Assembly: GCF_000003195.3 (NCBI RefSeq) | Contig: NC_012875.2 | Location: 16,156,248-16,220,247, forward strand | Reading direction: 5' to 3' | DNA from: Sorghum bicolor | Lineage: Eukaryota; Streptophyta; Magnoliopsida; Poales; Poaceae | DNA: 64,000 nt | Shown here: piece after piece, positions 45,801-56,872 of the stretch | Position numbering within the stretch: the stretch's first letter is position 1 | Layout: every line of letters starts with the position of its first letter | Made by a program: the position numbers and the translations under genes | The notes under the pieces: generated by a model | Told to the model about the DNA's origin: nothing | Seen by the model: only the letters and a program-made list of their open reading frames with translations | The model's database searches: none

Positions 45801-47269
45801 AAGGGTTCAGGCTCGGAAGGTTCGTCTTCTTCTTCTGTGAAGAAAGGAGTTTCGTCTTCTAAGTCTGGTTCATCAAAAAGCTCTAGAGATGCAGCCTTTA
45901 CTTCCTCCATAGGATCAGGCAAAAGATATGACTCGGCCTTATTATTTAAGGAGTGTGAAATTATTATTGGGACTTTAAAAGTTTTTCCAAAAGAAATGTG
46001 TAGCTTTCCAGTATGACCTTCATAAAGGAGTCTTCTAAAAGGTTGTCCTATCAACAGGTCGAAGTCCCATGTATCAAAGATATAGAAGTTCAAATGAACC
46101 ATGGAGCCTTCTATCGTAAGAGGTAGGATATTAATAATTCCAAGACTGGGGACTAATCGTACCGAAGATTCCTTTATGACCTTTGTTGTGGGGGTTAAGT
46201 CAAGATTTTTAAATAGTTTAAGTGCAAAAGATTCAGACATGATGTTGATCCCCACAACAGGATTATAGAGAGCATTAAATCGATCAGAATTATAAGCACA
46301 ACGTATAGTTATAGAGGGTGTGTCCAAACGGATCACATCAGAGGAAAGCTCTGATTCCTCCAACCATTCGCTACTCATGACTGAGATAAGCTCTCTCAAT
46401 TGATATTCACTTGGTAAATAAATGCTAAACTGGCCGTTTTGGGGTTTGTCAATAGAATGGTAGTTTGAAATATTTCCAAAATCAGCAAAAAGATCGGATT
46501 CTATATCCAGCATGAAGTCCGGTAGTGGAATTTCTTCCTCTTGTGGCTCAGAACTTGGAATAGCTAAAGTAGATGAAGAATTTGGCAGAGTGTCTACTTC
46601 GGCTTCGTAGGTTTCATCATGAAGGGTATTATCCATCTCAGCTTCTAGGATTCTATCTAGGATCACTCTTGCTTCATCAGCAGGGATGCGAAAGAAAGAA
46701 CCTCTAGACATTGTGTGAAGCATTTGTTTGTGATTTTTATGAAGACCTCGAAAAAAGTGAAATAAAAGAATAGGGTCTTCAAGATTAAGGTTTGGACCAG
46801 ATTCTAAAAGATCAGAAAAACGTTTGCAGGATTTTCCCAAAGTTTCATTATCTTTTTGTTTAAAAGATAGGACTTCGAGTCTAAGGTCGGCTATACGGTC
46901 AAGGGAATAGAAATCTAGACAAAAGTTGGCTCGTAAAACTCCCCATTCACCTTGTTGTTGACTTACCTTCTGACTGTACCATTGTCTAGCTTCTCCCCTT
47001 AAAGAAAAAGGAAAAAGCTTCCAACGTAAAGTCTTATCAGAAATGCCTTCAATGCGAAGACAATCACATGTTTGCTCAAAATCTCTAATATGAAGGTAAG
47101 GGTTTTCGTCTTCCTTTCCCGAAAAAGATAGGTTTTGAATCATGGCAATCAACCTAGAACTTAACTTATACTGGGATGTTTGGATAGGCTGTGATGATTC
47201 CCAAGGTAAAAGGTCAGTTGCTAAAGGGATTGCAGACTCATGGATCGATTTAGAATTTTGGTTTTCCAT
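42875..47269 (-). pseudogene. Element A gag-protease-RT-RNase H-integrase polyprotein, two stop codons
   Basis: One frame of 1465 codons from ATG 47269 to the stop at 42875, interrupted by TGA at 45539-45541 (before RT) and TAG at 43919-43921 (in the integrase zinc region). Gag core: FSGKEDENPYLHIRDFEQTC, LFPFSLRGEARQWY. Protease-like domain: DLLIGQPFRRLLYEG, with the usual D(T/S)G not obvious. [32 protein letters not shown], catalytic FMDDFSVYG near 45025. RNase [25 protein letters not shown]. Integrase: [30 protein letters not shown] and [10 protein letters not shown] as the D,D,E set. Both breaks are single-base nonsense changes in an otherwise intact frame. The two LTRs are almost identical, so the copy moved recently, perhaps helped in trans. 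Confidence 0.92.
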
Positions 47270-47370
47270 AAGGTAAGAGTAAAGAAAATAAATAATATAA
47301 AAGATAAGAAAAGATAAAAGTATAGATACAAGCTAATAGTAAGATACAGGTTATCTCAGCAACCGTCTTT

Positions 47371-47389
47371 CTCCCCGGCAACGGCGCCA
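47371..47389 (-). other. Element A primer-binding site
   Basis: Minus-strand TGGCGCCGTTGCCGGGGAG, eight bases from the LTR. This PBS class is typical of Athila-type elements and is usually assigned to tRNA-Asp. Confidence 0.88.
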
Positions 47390-47397
47390 GAAATGCT

Positions 47398-48632
47398 TGT
47401 TGATATTTGGGAACGCAATAAGGAATTGATCCGCAAGCGCACGGATATCGGTGAGCACTTCACCCGGGAAATTATCCAGAGTATCGTATTTATTTTTTTA
47501 CCACTAGGAGAAAGAGTGCATCTGACTAACCGGTCTATTACTACTAACCTTTAGGCACAAAGAATGTCTTTCGATGTGAGTGATAAATAGAGAAGACTGC
47601 AACCGTAGTCTCCTTCTAACCTTGGTAAGGATGATCTACTGTTCTAATGGGGAGGCTAACGGAATCTAGACACCACAAAGGATGTTCAACCCGCACCTAT
47701 AAACCCTATCCTTCCTGCTAACGAGATGTGATCTACAAAGGAAGCTCGGAATTGTCACGTTCCTCACTACTACCACGGTCCAGCTAGTTAGGGAATATCT
47801 ATGAGTACCCCAGCCTAAACACCACGTTTACGCCAGCAATGATTACTCTAAACTCTACGCGAAGAGATTAAAGTAAACTCATAAAGCATAAGAACAATAA
47901 AACAAGAACTTACTAGAATTTAGAAGTCGAATTACTGAAGAATCCTAGGAGCAAGCTTCGGGTTAGGAGAACTTGATCCCGCAGGTACAAGCTTGGAGTA
48001 GACACCGACAGGCCGGGCTTCCTCCACTCTTCACCTCCACTCTATCTCTCTCAATCTAGTAGAAACTAGAAGATCTATTTCTACCTTACATTGGTTGCTA
48101 AGCCTAAAAAGAAATATTAATTAGAGAAGAGGTTTTCCTTCGAGGGCACCCCTCAGTCTCTATGATAATTTCTTCATGTCTTCTCCAGGGGCCAGGGGAG
48201 CCTTGCTTATATAGTCCTCCCCTTCTATGCGTTTTTGGGTCGATAGGCGAGGTGGTACTATGTTTTTCTTGATCCAATAGGTCGGTGGAATATCCCGAAC
48301 GAAGAGAGTCCTGAAAGCAATCCAGAGGGGGGCGGGCGCCCAGGCTACCAGGGCGGGCGCCCTGGGCCTGGCCCAGTTTCGCCTCCGCTTCGGTCTCGTG
48401 GCTTCTGGAGTCTTCTAGATGATGAAAAATCGTGCGGTGCGTTGATATCTCTATGTAATCCCGACATGTGGGCCTTTCTTCCTTATTTCCTGATAACCCC
48501 CTGCAGAAACAGATAAACAACAAAACTTGTGGAATTCTGTCAGATCAAACCCTAATTCTAGGTGTTGGTTGCATATTGGTCCTTTCTCTTGTTTATTTGA
48601 TAATTAAAATTGATACTTAAGAACCGTCAACA
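47398..48632 (-). repeat. Element A 5' LTR
   Basis: Same length as the left LTR. Differences noted by eye: C/T near 47639, T/A and A/T near 47742-47755, C/G near 47886. It carries the same modules: stem-loop 47429-47446, GC 12-mers at 48330 and 48351. Confidence 0.95.
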
Positions 48633-51218
48633 GTCTCCACATGTACAAGCGCCTTGAATTCGACCTCTTCGCACAGCGCTTCCCCATGGACATAGCCGAG
48701 GATTATGAATTGGATGAAGAAGAATCGGCAACTCGCTCCCCCTTGAACTTTGGTGAAGCTGCCATAGTCTTACCTGGCACTGGTGGTAACGAAGACCAGG
48801 TTAGCCAATTCTTCCAAACTCTGTATGAAGGTCTGACCAGAGAACAGCGGGCATGGATGCCTTATGAAGATGCAGACACCAGATTTCCCTTGACCTTCCA
48901 TCCCTTCAATGATGCTCTCAACAAGGACCGTGATGTGATGATGGCAATTATTACCCCAAGGGCCATACCAGTGAACTTCTTTAGCAGTGGGAAAGCTTCC
49001 AATCTGACCTATGAGTTTTACAACCCATCAGCACTAGCTCGCCAACTGGCTTTCGGCCAACTGCCGATTGCACTTTGCTATGCTGATGTGGTAAAGCTGA
49101 GGGAGACCATCACCAGCAATCTTGAATGGATCAGAATAGCTCAACTCCCGCCAAACGCCGATACAGATGTCGACTTATCGGCTTGGATCCCAGCTCTCTT
49201 CATCACCCAGGCATACAAATAGTGGTGGGAAGAGTGGAAAGAGCATCTATTCTGCAGATCGGCCCTCACATATCGTGGCATGATCAACCCCAAATACAAG
49301 GTCCCCGATAATACTATAAGCATTTTAACTGATGTTTCAATCCTTTCATTTTTATTTTCTATCGGTAACTTACTTTCTTTGTTTTATACAGGTCGATGAT
49401 ACGCTACCATTAGTTAGCAGAAGTGGCAGGCCAATCAAACTCCTTCCATCGGGCTCGATCTCTTTGATCGGCAACAACGCTCTAAGCTTGGCTGCTTTAA
49501 TGCATCGGGGTGTGTGTCTCAAGAAAATCACCACCAAGCAAACGAAAACATCCCCATCGTTAGCTGCCACCGCTTTGGCACAAGCTTTCAAGGTAAATTC
49601 TTGAATTCCTCAACTTATACCAGTTCCATTCTTACATTCACACAATTTTTCAGGACACATCGGCTAGCATGGGAACTTCATCGTTAACTTTTATTATTTC
49701 AATCCGAACCTCATCAATACCCTGTTACACTTGTACTCATAAAACTTTCATTGTTGTATCAGCACACTGGCAAATCGGCAAAGACCAGAAGCATGATTGC
49801 CGATGCCCCCCAGTCTAGCCAACCAAAGAGAAAAGGTCTCAAGAGTACCAGATCACAAGCGAAGCGCCAGAGAACAGCAACGCCTCCCCCTCCTCCAAGG
49901 TCACCGATCCCAGTGGAATCATCTCCCTCTTCTCCAGAAGCTCAGACACAACAAGCATTGTCTCCTCCTCAGCCACAAGAAGAACCCCAAACAGAAGAAC
50001 TCGAGCCAGAAGAACCTCAGCCAGAAGAAACATCGGATGACGTACACGAGCAGACCGCCGATCCAACAAGCTCAATCATAGCATCAGTGGTTTCCTCGAT
50101 TCAAACAAGTACTGCACCCTCTCAAGGTAACATACTCTCTATGAAATTACTGCCGATGGATCTATTTTCCACTTTATAATCATTTCTGTTAATCTTTCAG
50201 CTGATATAGTTTTATCGGCAAGTCCAGCCGATCAACCTATAGTACCATCAGCCTCAACCAGCCAGAGGCGAGAGATAGCCCTGAAACAAGTAAGTTATTT
50301 GATTATCATTCCGTATCTTATTAATATTTCGTGATCAAATAACCCATCTCCTTTCCTCTTTCAGGAATAAGATTCTCCCGACAGTCTATTCTCCTTCGCT
50401 ATTGAAATTTCTGATGACGAAGGCGAAGAAGCAAGTTCTTCCCAAGCAGTTAGAATCTCATCGGCAGAGATCAGAGCAAGGCTGGAGGATCTGTCGGCCC
50501 TACTTCATCAAGATACAGCGCAATTGGTCGATGAGTCTGATCTAGCCAAAGCTCTGTTTAAGGCTCTTAGAGGTCAAATCCCTGCCGACGCCGAGGAGAT
50601 TCTTTTTCAGGCTGCACACTTAGAGAGTCATCAGCTGCAGTATCAAAAGGCCACTCAGCGCCTTGCCGATAGAGCTACTTATGCCCAGCTCTCAGAGGAA
50701 GTGACGAAAGTGAAGCATCTTGCCGATGAAAAGCATAAGAGCATCGGCATTCTAAAATCCTCCGGAGATACGCTAAAACAGAAGATCTCTGACCTATCGG
50801 CAAAGAGGGAAGCTCTGCTAGCGGAACTTAAGCAAGTAGAAGAAGCTCTGTCCCAAGCTCAACAGGAAGAAAGCCAGCTGCCCGAGATGATCAAGACTCT
50901 TGAACAAGAGCAAAACGTCCAAGCCCGCAAGGCACTGCAGATGAAGAAGAAACTGAAGCCAGTGGAGGGCTCTGCCGATGAAGACATGAAGGAGATAGAA
51001 GAGGCCGATCAGATTCGTCTGCGCGCCATACCGACGATCCAGGCTCTGCTAAACATATGAACTTTCCATCGGCAACGTGTTTTGCTCTTTTCTTTCGAAC
51101 ACTCCTGATTATTTTGGTCTAGCCGATAGGACTGTTATCAGCGCCCTTTTAAAACATTGTGTCCGGCCCCAAATACACTTTGATCCAGCCGATAGGAATG
51201 TTATCGGCACTTAAATTT

Positions 51219-51413
51219 TCATGCATCAATCCATATGCTAGGATAATATTTCTTTAAATATTTGCCATTCAATGCCCTGGGAAATTCAACTCCTTCGAGA
51301 GTTTCTAAAATATAAGCATTGCCAGGAGCAGATCGATTTATCCGATAGGGACCCTCCCAATTGGGAGACCACATCCCAAATTTTGAACTTTTAGTCCCGA
51401 TCGGTAAGATCAA
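51219..51413 (-). pseudogene. Tat integrase C-terminal fragment
   Basis: The 64-codon frame holds LILPIGTKSSKFGMWSPNWEGPYRINR and LKKYYPS, the last part of a Tat-type integrase (SH3-like region with WEGPY). The upstream catalytic part is missing; it abuts the gag fragment at about 51429-51440. Confidence 0.72.
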
Positions 51414-51421
51414 TTTCCATA

Positions 51422-52516
51422 CTAAATCTCCATCGGCAACATAAATACCTTGTTAACACCTACCGATGGCTCTTTTCCCTTAGGATCCGGTTGCTGCCGA
51501 TCTCCAGACTGGCCAGAATTCTCGCCTTTGTTTAGCTCTTCTCGTCTTTTGCGTTGCAACCTCCTTTTCTGAGTCCTACTCAACCCTTCTGGACACCATG
51601 GAGGAAGTTGTGGCTGCCTTGCCGATGGGCGACGACTTTCCCTTGACTCCATCCGATAAGTATTAGCATCCCTACAAAATATGAACTCATCGAGAACCCG
51701 CGCATTGGCCATCCCTTCATGCTCTTCCTGGTCCCTGGGAAAATACTCGACACGGTCACCAAGTCTGTCATGTACACTGAGTCTGCCCCCCAACCGATCA
51801 TGAACTGAAGTTCTTCCCCTAATCGGCCCATTAAAACATCGATCATCATTCTGATACTGCCGATTAGGTCTGTCATACCGATCATAACCATTGCACTCAG
51901 GGCAATCCCTAACATTTGGCAATTGGATGATTTGTTCCCAACAATGGATAAAGAACGGGCAGTTCGAGTGATCTTTGTGCCGATTCCACTCCTGTCGGCG
52001 TCTTTCTTCTTCCCAACGATAATCCTCCTGCTGGCACCGATACCGATCTTCACGTTGCTGCCAAGTCTCCCGATGCCTTCTATGAGTTATCACAATGCCA
52101 GATCGGGGAGGCCTTCCTGAACTATTTCCTTCATGGATTAAACCCTTTCCTTTGGCATCGGCAACAGTAATTTGGTGCTGAGGATCTACCGATGCACTTC
52201 TTTCAGCTGCTTTTGACGTCAAGACCTTGGTCTTTCCCTTAGCATCCAACATATTTGTTGGGAAAGGATGTTGATCGATCTTCATTGGCTTCTTGGCTTT
52301 AGAATTATCAAACTTGATCCTCCCAGATTCTATAGCCGATTGTAGCTGTTGCCTGAAGACCTTGCACTCATTTGTGCCATGAGATGTTGCATTATGCCAT
52401 TTGCAATATTTCATCTTCTTTAATTCATCAGCCGATGGAATTACATGATTGGGCGACAATTTGATTTGCCCTTCCTGAAGTAGAAAGTGAACTACAATAG
52501 AGCAACTATTCATCAT
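51422..52516 (-). pseudogene. Tat gag C-terminal fragment
   Basis: A 364-codon minus-strand frame without a normal gag start; it begins near a truncation at 52516. It contains CKWHNATSHGTNECKVFRQQ, a CX2H-type knuckle, Arg/Glu-rich tracts, a second Cys-rich stretch (RDCPECNGYDRYDR), and SRTQKRRLQRKRREE, then NKVFMLPMEI, the usual gag/protease border of Tat elements. The capsid domain is absent. Nucleic-acid binding role by family. Confidence 0.75.
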
Positions 52517-54256
52517 CTCTAAGACAAAATTTTAACGTTCATCAATTTTTAATTAGCTCTAGCCTAGACACACTCTAATATAATTAATACTAACTAAGAC
52601 TTCTTTTTATTGGTTTTTAGATTTTATTTAACCACAGACTCATAAAAGACTCAATAGGCGTGGACATTGGTATTTTATGAACATATATATAACAAGTAAA
52701 TTTAATAATCGCCTAGGTGTAGTCACCTGGTAACTAAGGGATGCTTCTCCCCCAAGCTGGATGGTTGCAATACTTGGTGTAGATGTCCTTTAGAGTGAGC
52801 TAACCAGTAGTGGACCTGGTGGGTGCCACTGATAGAGTCTCTCCTTGCTATGGTGTTATTCCTGCATAAATACTCTCCACAAAGAGAAACCAAAACTCAA
52901 GGCTCGAATTTGTTAATGGGTTAGCGGTCAGCCAAAAAGTAATTGATCACCTTTAAGAGCTAGCTTTAATGTTGTCTAATTTAAACAGGATTTCACTTTT
53001 CTCTTCCTTTTGAATTTTCTATTTATGATGCAGGAATTTAAATATGAATGCTATATTTTTGTTATTTTTTATTTTATGCCACCACAGCGAATGTTCCTTC
53101 GGAAAATACCATAGGATATCCACATGGGGTTTGTGATGCCATGAGTAACGCAGTAAATATTTTTGTTGTTTTTATATCTTTTAGTGTGTAAACAAAATTA
53201 TGCTACTAAATAAATTACAAATGCATTTAAGGAGATAACTACCATTCTAACCTTATGGCTAGGGTACGGAATTTAAAGTCTACCGACAGGACTTAGATAG
53301 AGGAGAACACTTACTTAGTGGGTTCATCATCTGAGGTAACCTCAGTCAACTCCCTATTCGTGGTGATGCCACACGTGCCTTCTTCCATCTCGTTTCTGTC
53401 TCTTTTGCTTCTCTCTTTTTTGGCTCCAGCTCTTCAGCTTTATTCTCTTTCTCCCATGCTTCTAACCGTGCTGATAACTAGGGGATGCTCTCCCCCAAGC
53501 TAGATGTTTGCCTATGGTTGATTGTTGAAGCTGAGTCGTCCTCATGGAGGAGCTCATGCTTATAAGAGCAAGTGTTGCTTGGAATAGTTCAATCTCATCA
53601 CCCAAGAAGTTACTTTATTCATACAGGGGTCAGCTATATGTCAGAAAGGTGTACTTCAAGTGATGAAGATGAAGATTCCTAGGTAAGCTGGCTCTTGGAG
53701 TCATCCTGCAAAAAACACTCACAAAACACCAAAACTCATGGAACGGTATTAGGATAAAACGTTAATGATTACCGTTTTTAGAGGATTGGGTGTTGTGGTG
53801 GTTTCCAAGTATTTTTAAGACAGTAGTTTTGCAGCAGGATGCTCAGTTAATATTTTTTGGATTTTATGGGTTTATATGCATAAAGTGCAAATGAATGATA
53901 TATATTTTTATTCTATAGGCCACGACAGTGAGAACTCCTACAGCTTTTACACTACAAGGGTTTCACATGGAGCTTAATATATTTTTAAGATGCATGAATG
54001 TAGCCTAATGTAAGACTATTTTTTTGTTATTTCTATGTGTTGCCAATATAGAAAAGTAAACATACTAAAGAGAAATCAACTCATACAATGTAAGGATGCA
54101 GATATAGATAACTATGATGTTACCTTACGGCGAGGGTTTGATGTTTTTAGTCCTTCGAACTGTTCTTCTCCCTGCAGTGTTTCATTGAGTACTTTGAGTT
54201 GCTCTTGACGGTAAGGGTTGAGGTGGTGCCTCTACTAGTGGCCCCCAATAGCGGTG
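52517..54256 (-). mobile_element. Element D noncoding interior with ~743-bp diverged tandem repeats
   Basis: No gene seen in 1.74 kb. Two PPT-like sites TCTCCCCCAAGCT (52746-52758, 53489-53501; AGCTTGGGGGAGA on the minus strand) are 743 bp apart. Each is followed at similar distances by matching blocks: CCAAAACTCA near 52890 and 53723, then CCAC(A/G)(C/A)AG(C/T)GA and TTTCACATGG/CCACATGGGG-like stretches. It looks like a large noncoding interior of a minus-strand element. Confidence 0.5.
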
Positions 54257-55023
54257 TGTTGGTATAAATTAACTGCACTCCAATAAATAAGTTTTAAGTA
54301 GGATTATCCACAAGCGCACAGATATCATACCAGTGTCACATTTTACTCGAAGGTTTTAAATATCGTATCCATAGGGAACAGTTGTGATGATGACAAAGTA
54401 TATAGACTTAACCCTACAATTAGGCTAGATCATATCAAGAAAAAGGAAATAGCTAATGCACTCTGGTTCTAACTCTAGTAAACGTATAATATCTTCTTAT
54501 CAGGCAAGTAACCCAAATAGGAGAAGAAACAGAGTAATCTCCTACTAGGCACCTATAAGCCTATCCGTCCTATCAACGGGATGTGGACTACAATGAATTC
54601 AACGTAGCTATAAATTCACCTACGCGAGCTACCACAGTCCGGCTAATTAGGGGACATTCACAAGTAAAAGCCTAGGCACCACGCCTACACTATGAAATAC
54701 TACTTCAACCAAGTAATGACCAAGACCAAAGCACTCAATATGAGATGTGAACCAAAGAACAAATAAGAACAAGTTGCTTACTTAAATCGGAATGGTAAGT
54801 ACAAAATTACCTCAGAACGTAGCTCCGGGTGAGGGAACTGAATCCAGACGAATACAACCACAAAGAAGCGCCGACAGGCCAGAACTCCTAAAGAATCTCT
54901 ACTCCTCTACTCAATCTCTCTAATCTCTAAACAAGACTAGATCTAGAAGAACTAGTCTCTCCTAATTGCTACATCTAGATGAACTAGAACTAGATCAACT
55001 AGAGGGACCCTAACCCCAAATAT
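54257..55023 (-). repeat. LTR of element D, truncated by insertion of element B
   Basis: It starts TGTTGGTATAAATT. To its left, 54241-54256, the complement CACCGCTATTGGGGGC differs from the TGGCGCC-type PBS only by transitions, which makes this a minus-strand 5' LTR. Stem-loop at 54306-54323. The remainder would lie beyond B, outside the window. Confidence 0.65.
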
Positions 55024-56537
55024 TGTTGACGGTTCTTAAGTACTAAAATTAATAATCAAATAAACATGAAAAAGGATCAATATGAAACAAACATCTAGAA
55101 TTAGGGTTTTATCTGACAGAATTCCACGAGCTTTGGTGTTTATCTATTTCTGCAGGGGGTTATCAGAGAATATGGAGAGAAGGCCCACATGTCATGTTTA
55201 CAACGAGATAATTACGTGCCGCGCAATTTTCCTCAATCTAGAAGAGTCCAGAAGCCACGGGAACGAACGAGAGCACGATCGGGCTCGGGGGCAGGGCGGC
55301 CGCCCACCCCCCTTGGGCGCCCGCCTAGGGTTAGAGTTGGATCGGGACTCTGCTTCGGGACTACGCTCCACCGACCTAAAGGATCAATCTAAACCATACA
55401 ATCTATGTCGGTTTGATCCAATGGCTCACGTTCACTTGAGGGGACTATAAAACCAGACCCCCTGGCCCCTGGAGGAGAAGAGGAGAAATCATTATTCAGA
55501 GGTAGCCATCAAAGTTAGGGTTTAGAGCTTCTCTCCCGTAGAGAATTAGAATTAGCTACTCCCTAATCCTTCAAGTTTAGAGGTTTGATTAGATAGCAAT
55601 TAGAGAAGTAGAGCACTACACTCTGGATTCGGATCTTCGGTAATAAAGATTGGTATTATTCATATCTTTCTCTAATTCTTTGTTCTAATTGCATTATGTC
55701 TCTAATTATTATGTTCTTAGTTTGCTCTAGTTCTATATTTGATATAGTTCTAATTGATAATGAGTTTATGTATAAGTTTGCAAAGCGCTTAGCTCTTGAC
55801 GCGAGGGAGTTAGGTGATAGATCACATGTGAGCGTGGTGCTTAGATGTTATTTATCTGCAAATGTATCCTATTGGTCGGGTCGTGTGGTAGTTCGTGATA
55901 GTGACAGCTTCGTTGATTCTTATATAGTCCACCCTCCGTTGATAGGACAGGCAGAACCGGTATTGTGGAGTAAGTCATGCGATGCTCTGATTTACTTTAT
56001 CAATGTTCCTTATACATGAATGAAGAGTCTTTTATGCTATACATGATCTTGTAGATAACTAGAGTAGATTATGACTTAGTAGTTAGTAGATAACTTAGAA
56101 TCCATTCTCTAGCTAATCCGACATCACCTATATATATGAGGAGTAGTCTATTTTCTAATCGCTGTGTTATCTACCCATGAACTTATAATTCATTATCAGT
56201 ATCTTTATGGTTTACCCAATGCTAAAGTAAGTGACTGTGTGACGAGTTTCTCATTAGTAATCATGTTCTTGCAAGTTTATCTCTAGTCTATGCCTTGATA
56301 GATTTTGCCCCTTGATTTAATTTCATCTTCTTTAGATCCCTTGAGCAAAATTATAAATAACGATACCTGGAATACTTATCCTGGTGAAATGCTACAATGA
56401 GGTGTTTTATCTGTGCGCTTGCGGATAGAATAGATTATTTTCTAGAGAGCCTTTACATTTATAAATACCTTTGTACACTCTGGCACCATGCTGGGGATGA
56501 CAACCTAGTATCTAAGTGGTGTTAGCTAGTGTCAACA
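55024..56537 (+). repeat. Element B 5' LTR (1514 bp)
   Basis: TGTTGACGG ... TAGTGTCAACA. Modules: block 55111-55166, GC 12-mers at 55294 and 55315, TATAAAA at 55446-55452, stem-loop at 56409-56426. The small frames inside (55082-55450, 55696-56019) are not supported as genes. Confidence 0.93.
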
Positions 56538-56872
56538 AGCATTTCTGGCGCCGTTGTCGGGGATTTATAGGAGTCTCAGGAATAAGTCATAAAGGGGAAC
56601 AAAAGGGTAATTCTTAGGAAAGCCAGAAAATCAGTCAAGGTTATTCATATAAAATATTAGACTAGACTATAGAGAAATAATTGCATAAAAACAGCTACTA
56701 AGTGAGAAATCATAACAAGGCACCTCTGCTTTGGCAGGTTCACCCTGTTGTTTTTCTATGTTTATATTTTTATACAGGGTATATCAGGATTGACTTTGGG
56801 TACATTCAACTCTTCATCATCAGAACCAAAGCAATCAAGAGAAGAAGAAGCTAGCTACCAATTGCTGAAGCT

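Larger units (their letters stand above)
39217..48632 (-). mobile_element. Element A: young, nearly complete Athila-type Ty3/gypsy retrotransposon
   Basis: Two 1235-bp LTRs (39217-40451, 47398-48632) differ at about four positions by eye. The perfect TSD is GTCTC (39212-39216, 48633-48637). On the minus strand PBS TGGCGCCGTTGCCGGGG follows the right LTR, and the polypurine tract AAGTATGGGGGTATT abuts the left LTR. It has a single gag-pol frame with two stop codons, then an extra ORF with its own TATA region. The PBS type and pol sequence fit the Athila clade. It split the antisense gene of the Tat remnant. Confidence 0.95.
38296..51060 (+). pseudogene. Plant mobile domain (PMD)-coiled-coil gene, antisense ORF of the Tat remnant
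   Basis: Predicted exons: 38296-38322, 38437-39216 joined to 48638-49300 (split by element A), 49392-49592, 49763-50126, 50201-50289, 50365-51060. Total 2820 nt with consistent phases and GT/AG borders. The N-terminal half is of the aminotransferase-like plant mobile domain type: MWKDAFLSWPSPTKGWKDWF, GPASPTLADVLMLTGLD, FLNLWLDKFVF and GPWWFINMWLSL. The middle is Pro/Glu/Gln-rich (about 49830-50100). The C-terminus is a long predicted coiled coil (LSEEVTKVKHLADEKHKSI onward). Three in-frame stops (38758-38760, 49220-49222, 50368-50370) plus the 9.4-kb insertion make it non-functional. The role of PMD proteins is poorly known; some host PMD proteins act in silencing. Confidence 0.78.
37922..52516 (-). 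mobile_element. Tat-lineage Ty3/gypsy remnant with antisense gene, split by element A
   Basis: Left part 37922-39216, right part 48638-52516, joined in frame when A (39217-48632) and one TSD copy are ignored. On the minus strand it has a gag fragment and the last part of integrase; on the plus strand it has a spliced plant-mobile-domain gene. This arrangement (extra antisense gene between pol and 3' LTR) is known in Tat-lineage elements such as Grande. Both LTRs are missing. PR, RT, RNase H and most of integrase are deleted. Confidence 0.75.

Noticed and set aside
39217..48632. CRISPR-like or phage-like defence system
   Set aside because: Regular repeats in the window are retroelement modules or simple repeats. 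No spacer array or cas-like gene is present, and the DNA is plant nuclear.
55082..55450. 122-codon ORF repeated at 62878-63246
   Set aside because: LTR of element B; same reasoning, and it shares the LTR block with E4 and A rather than a protein family.
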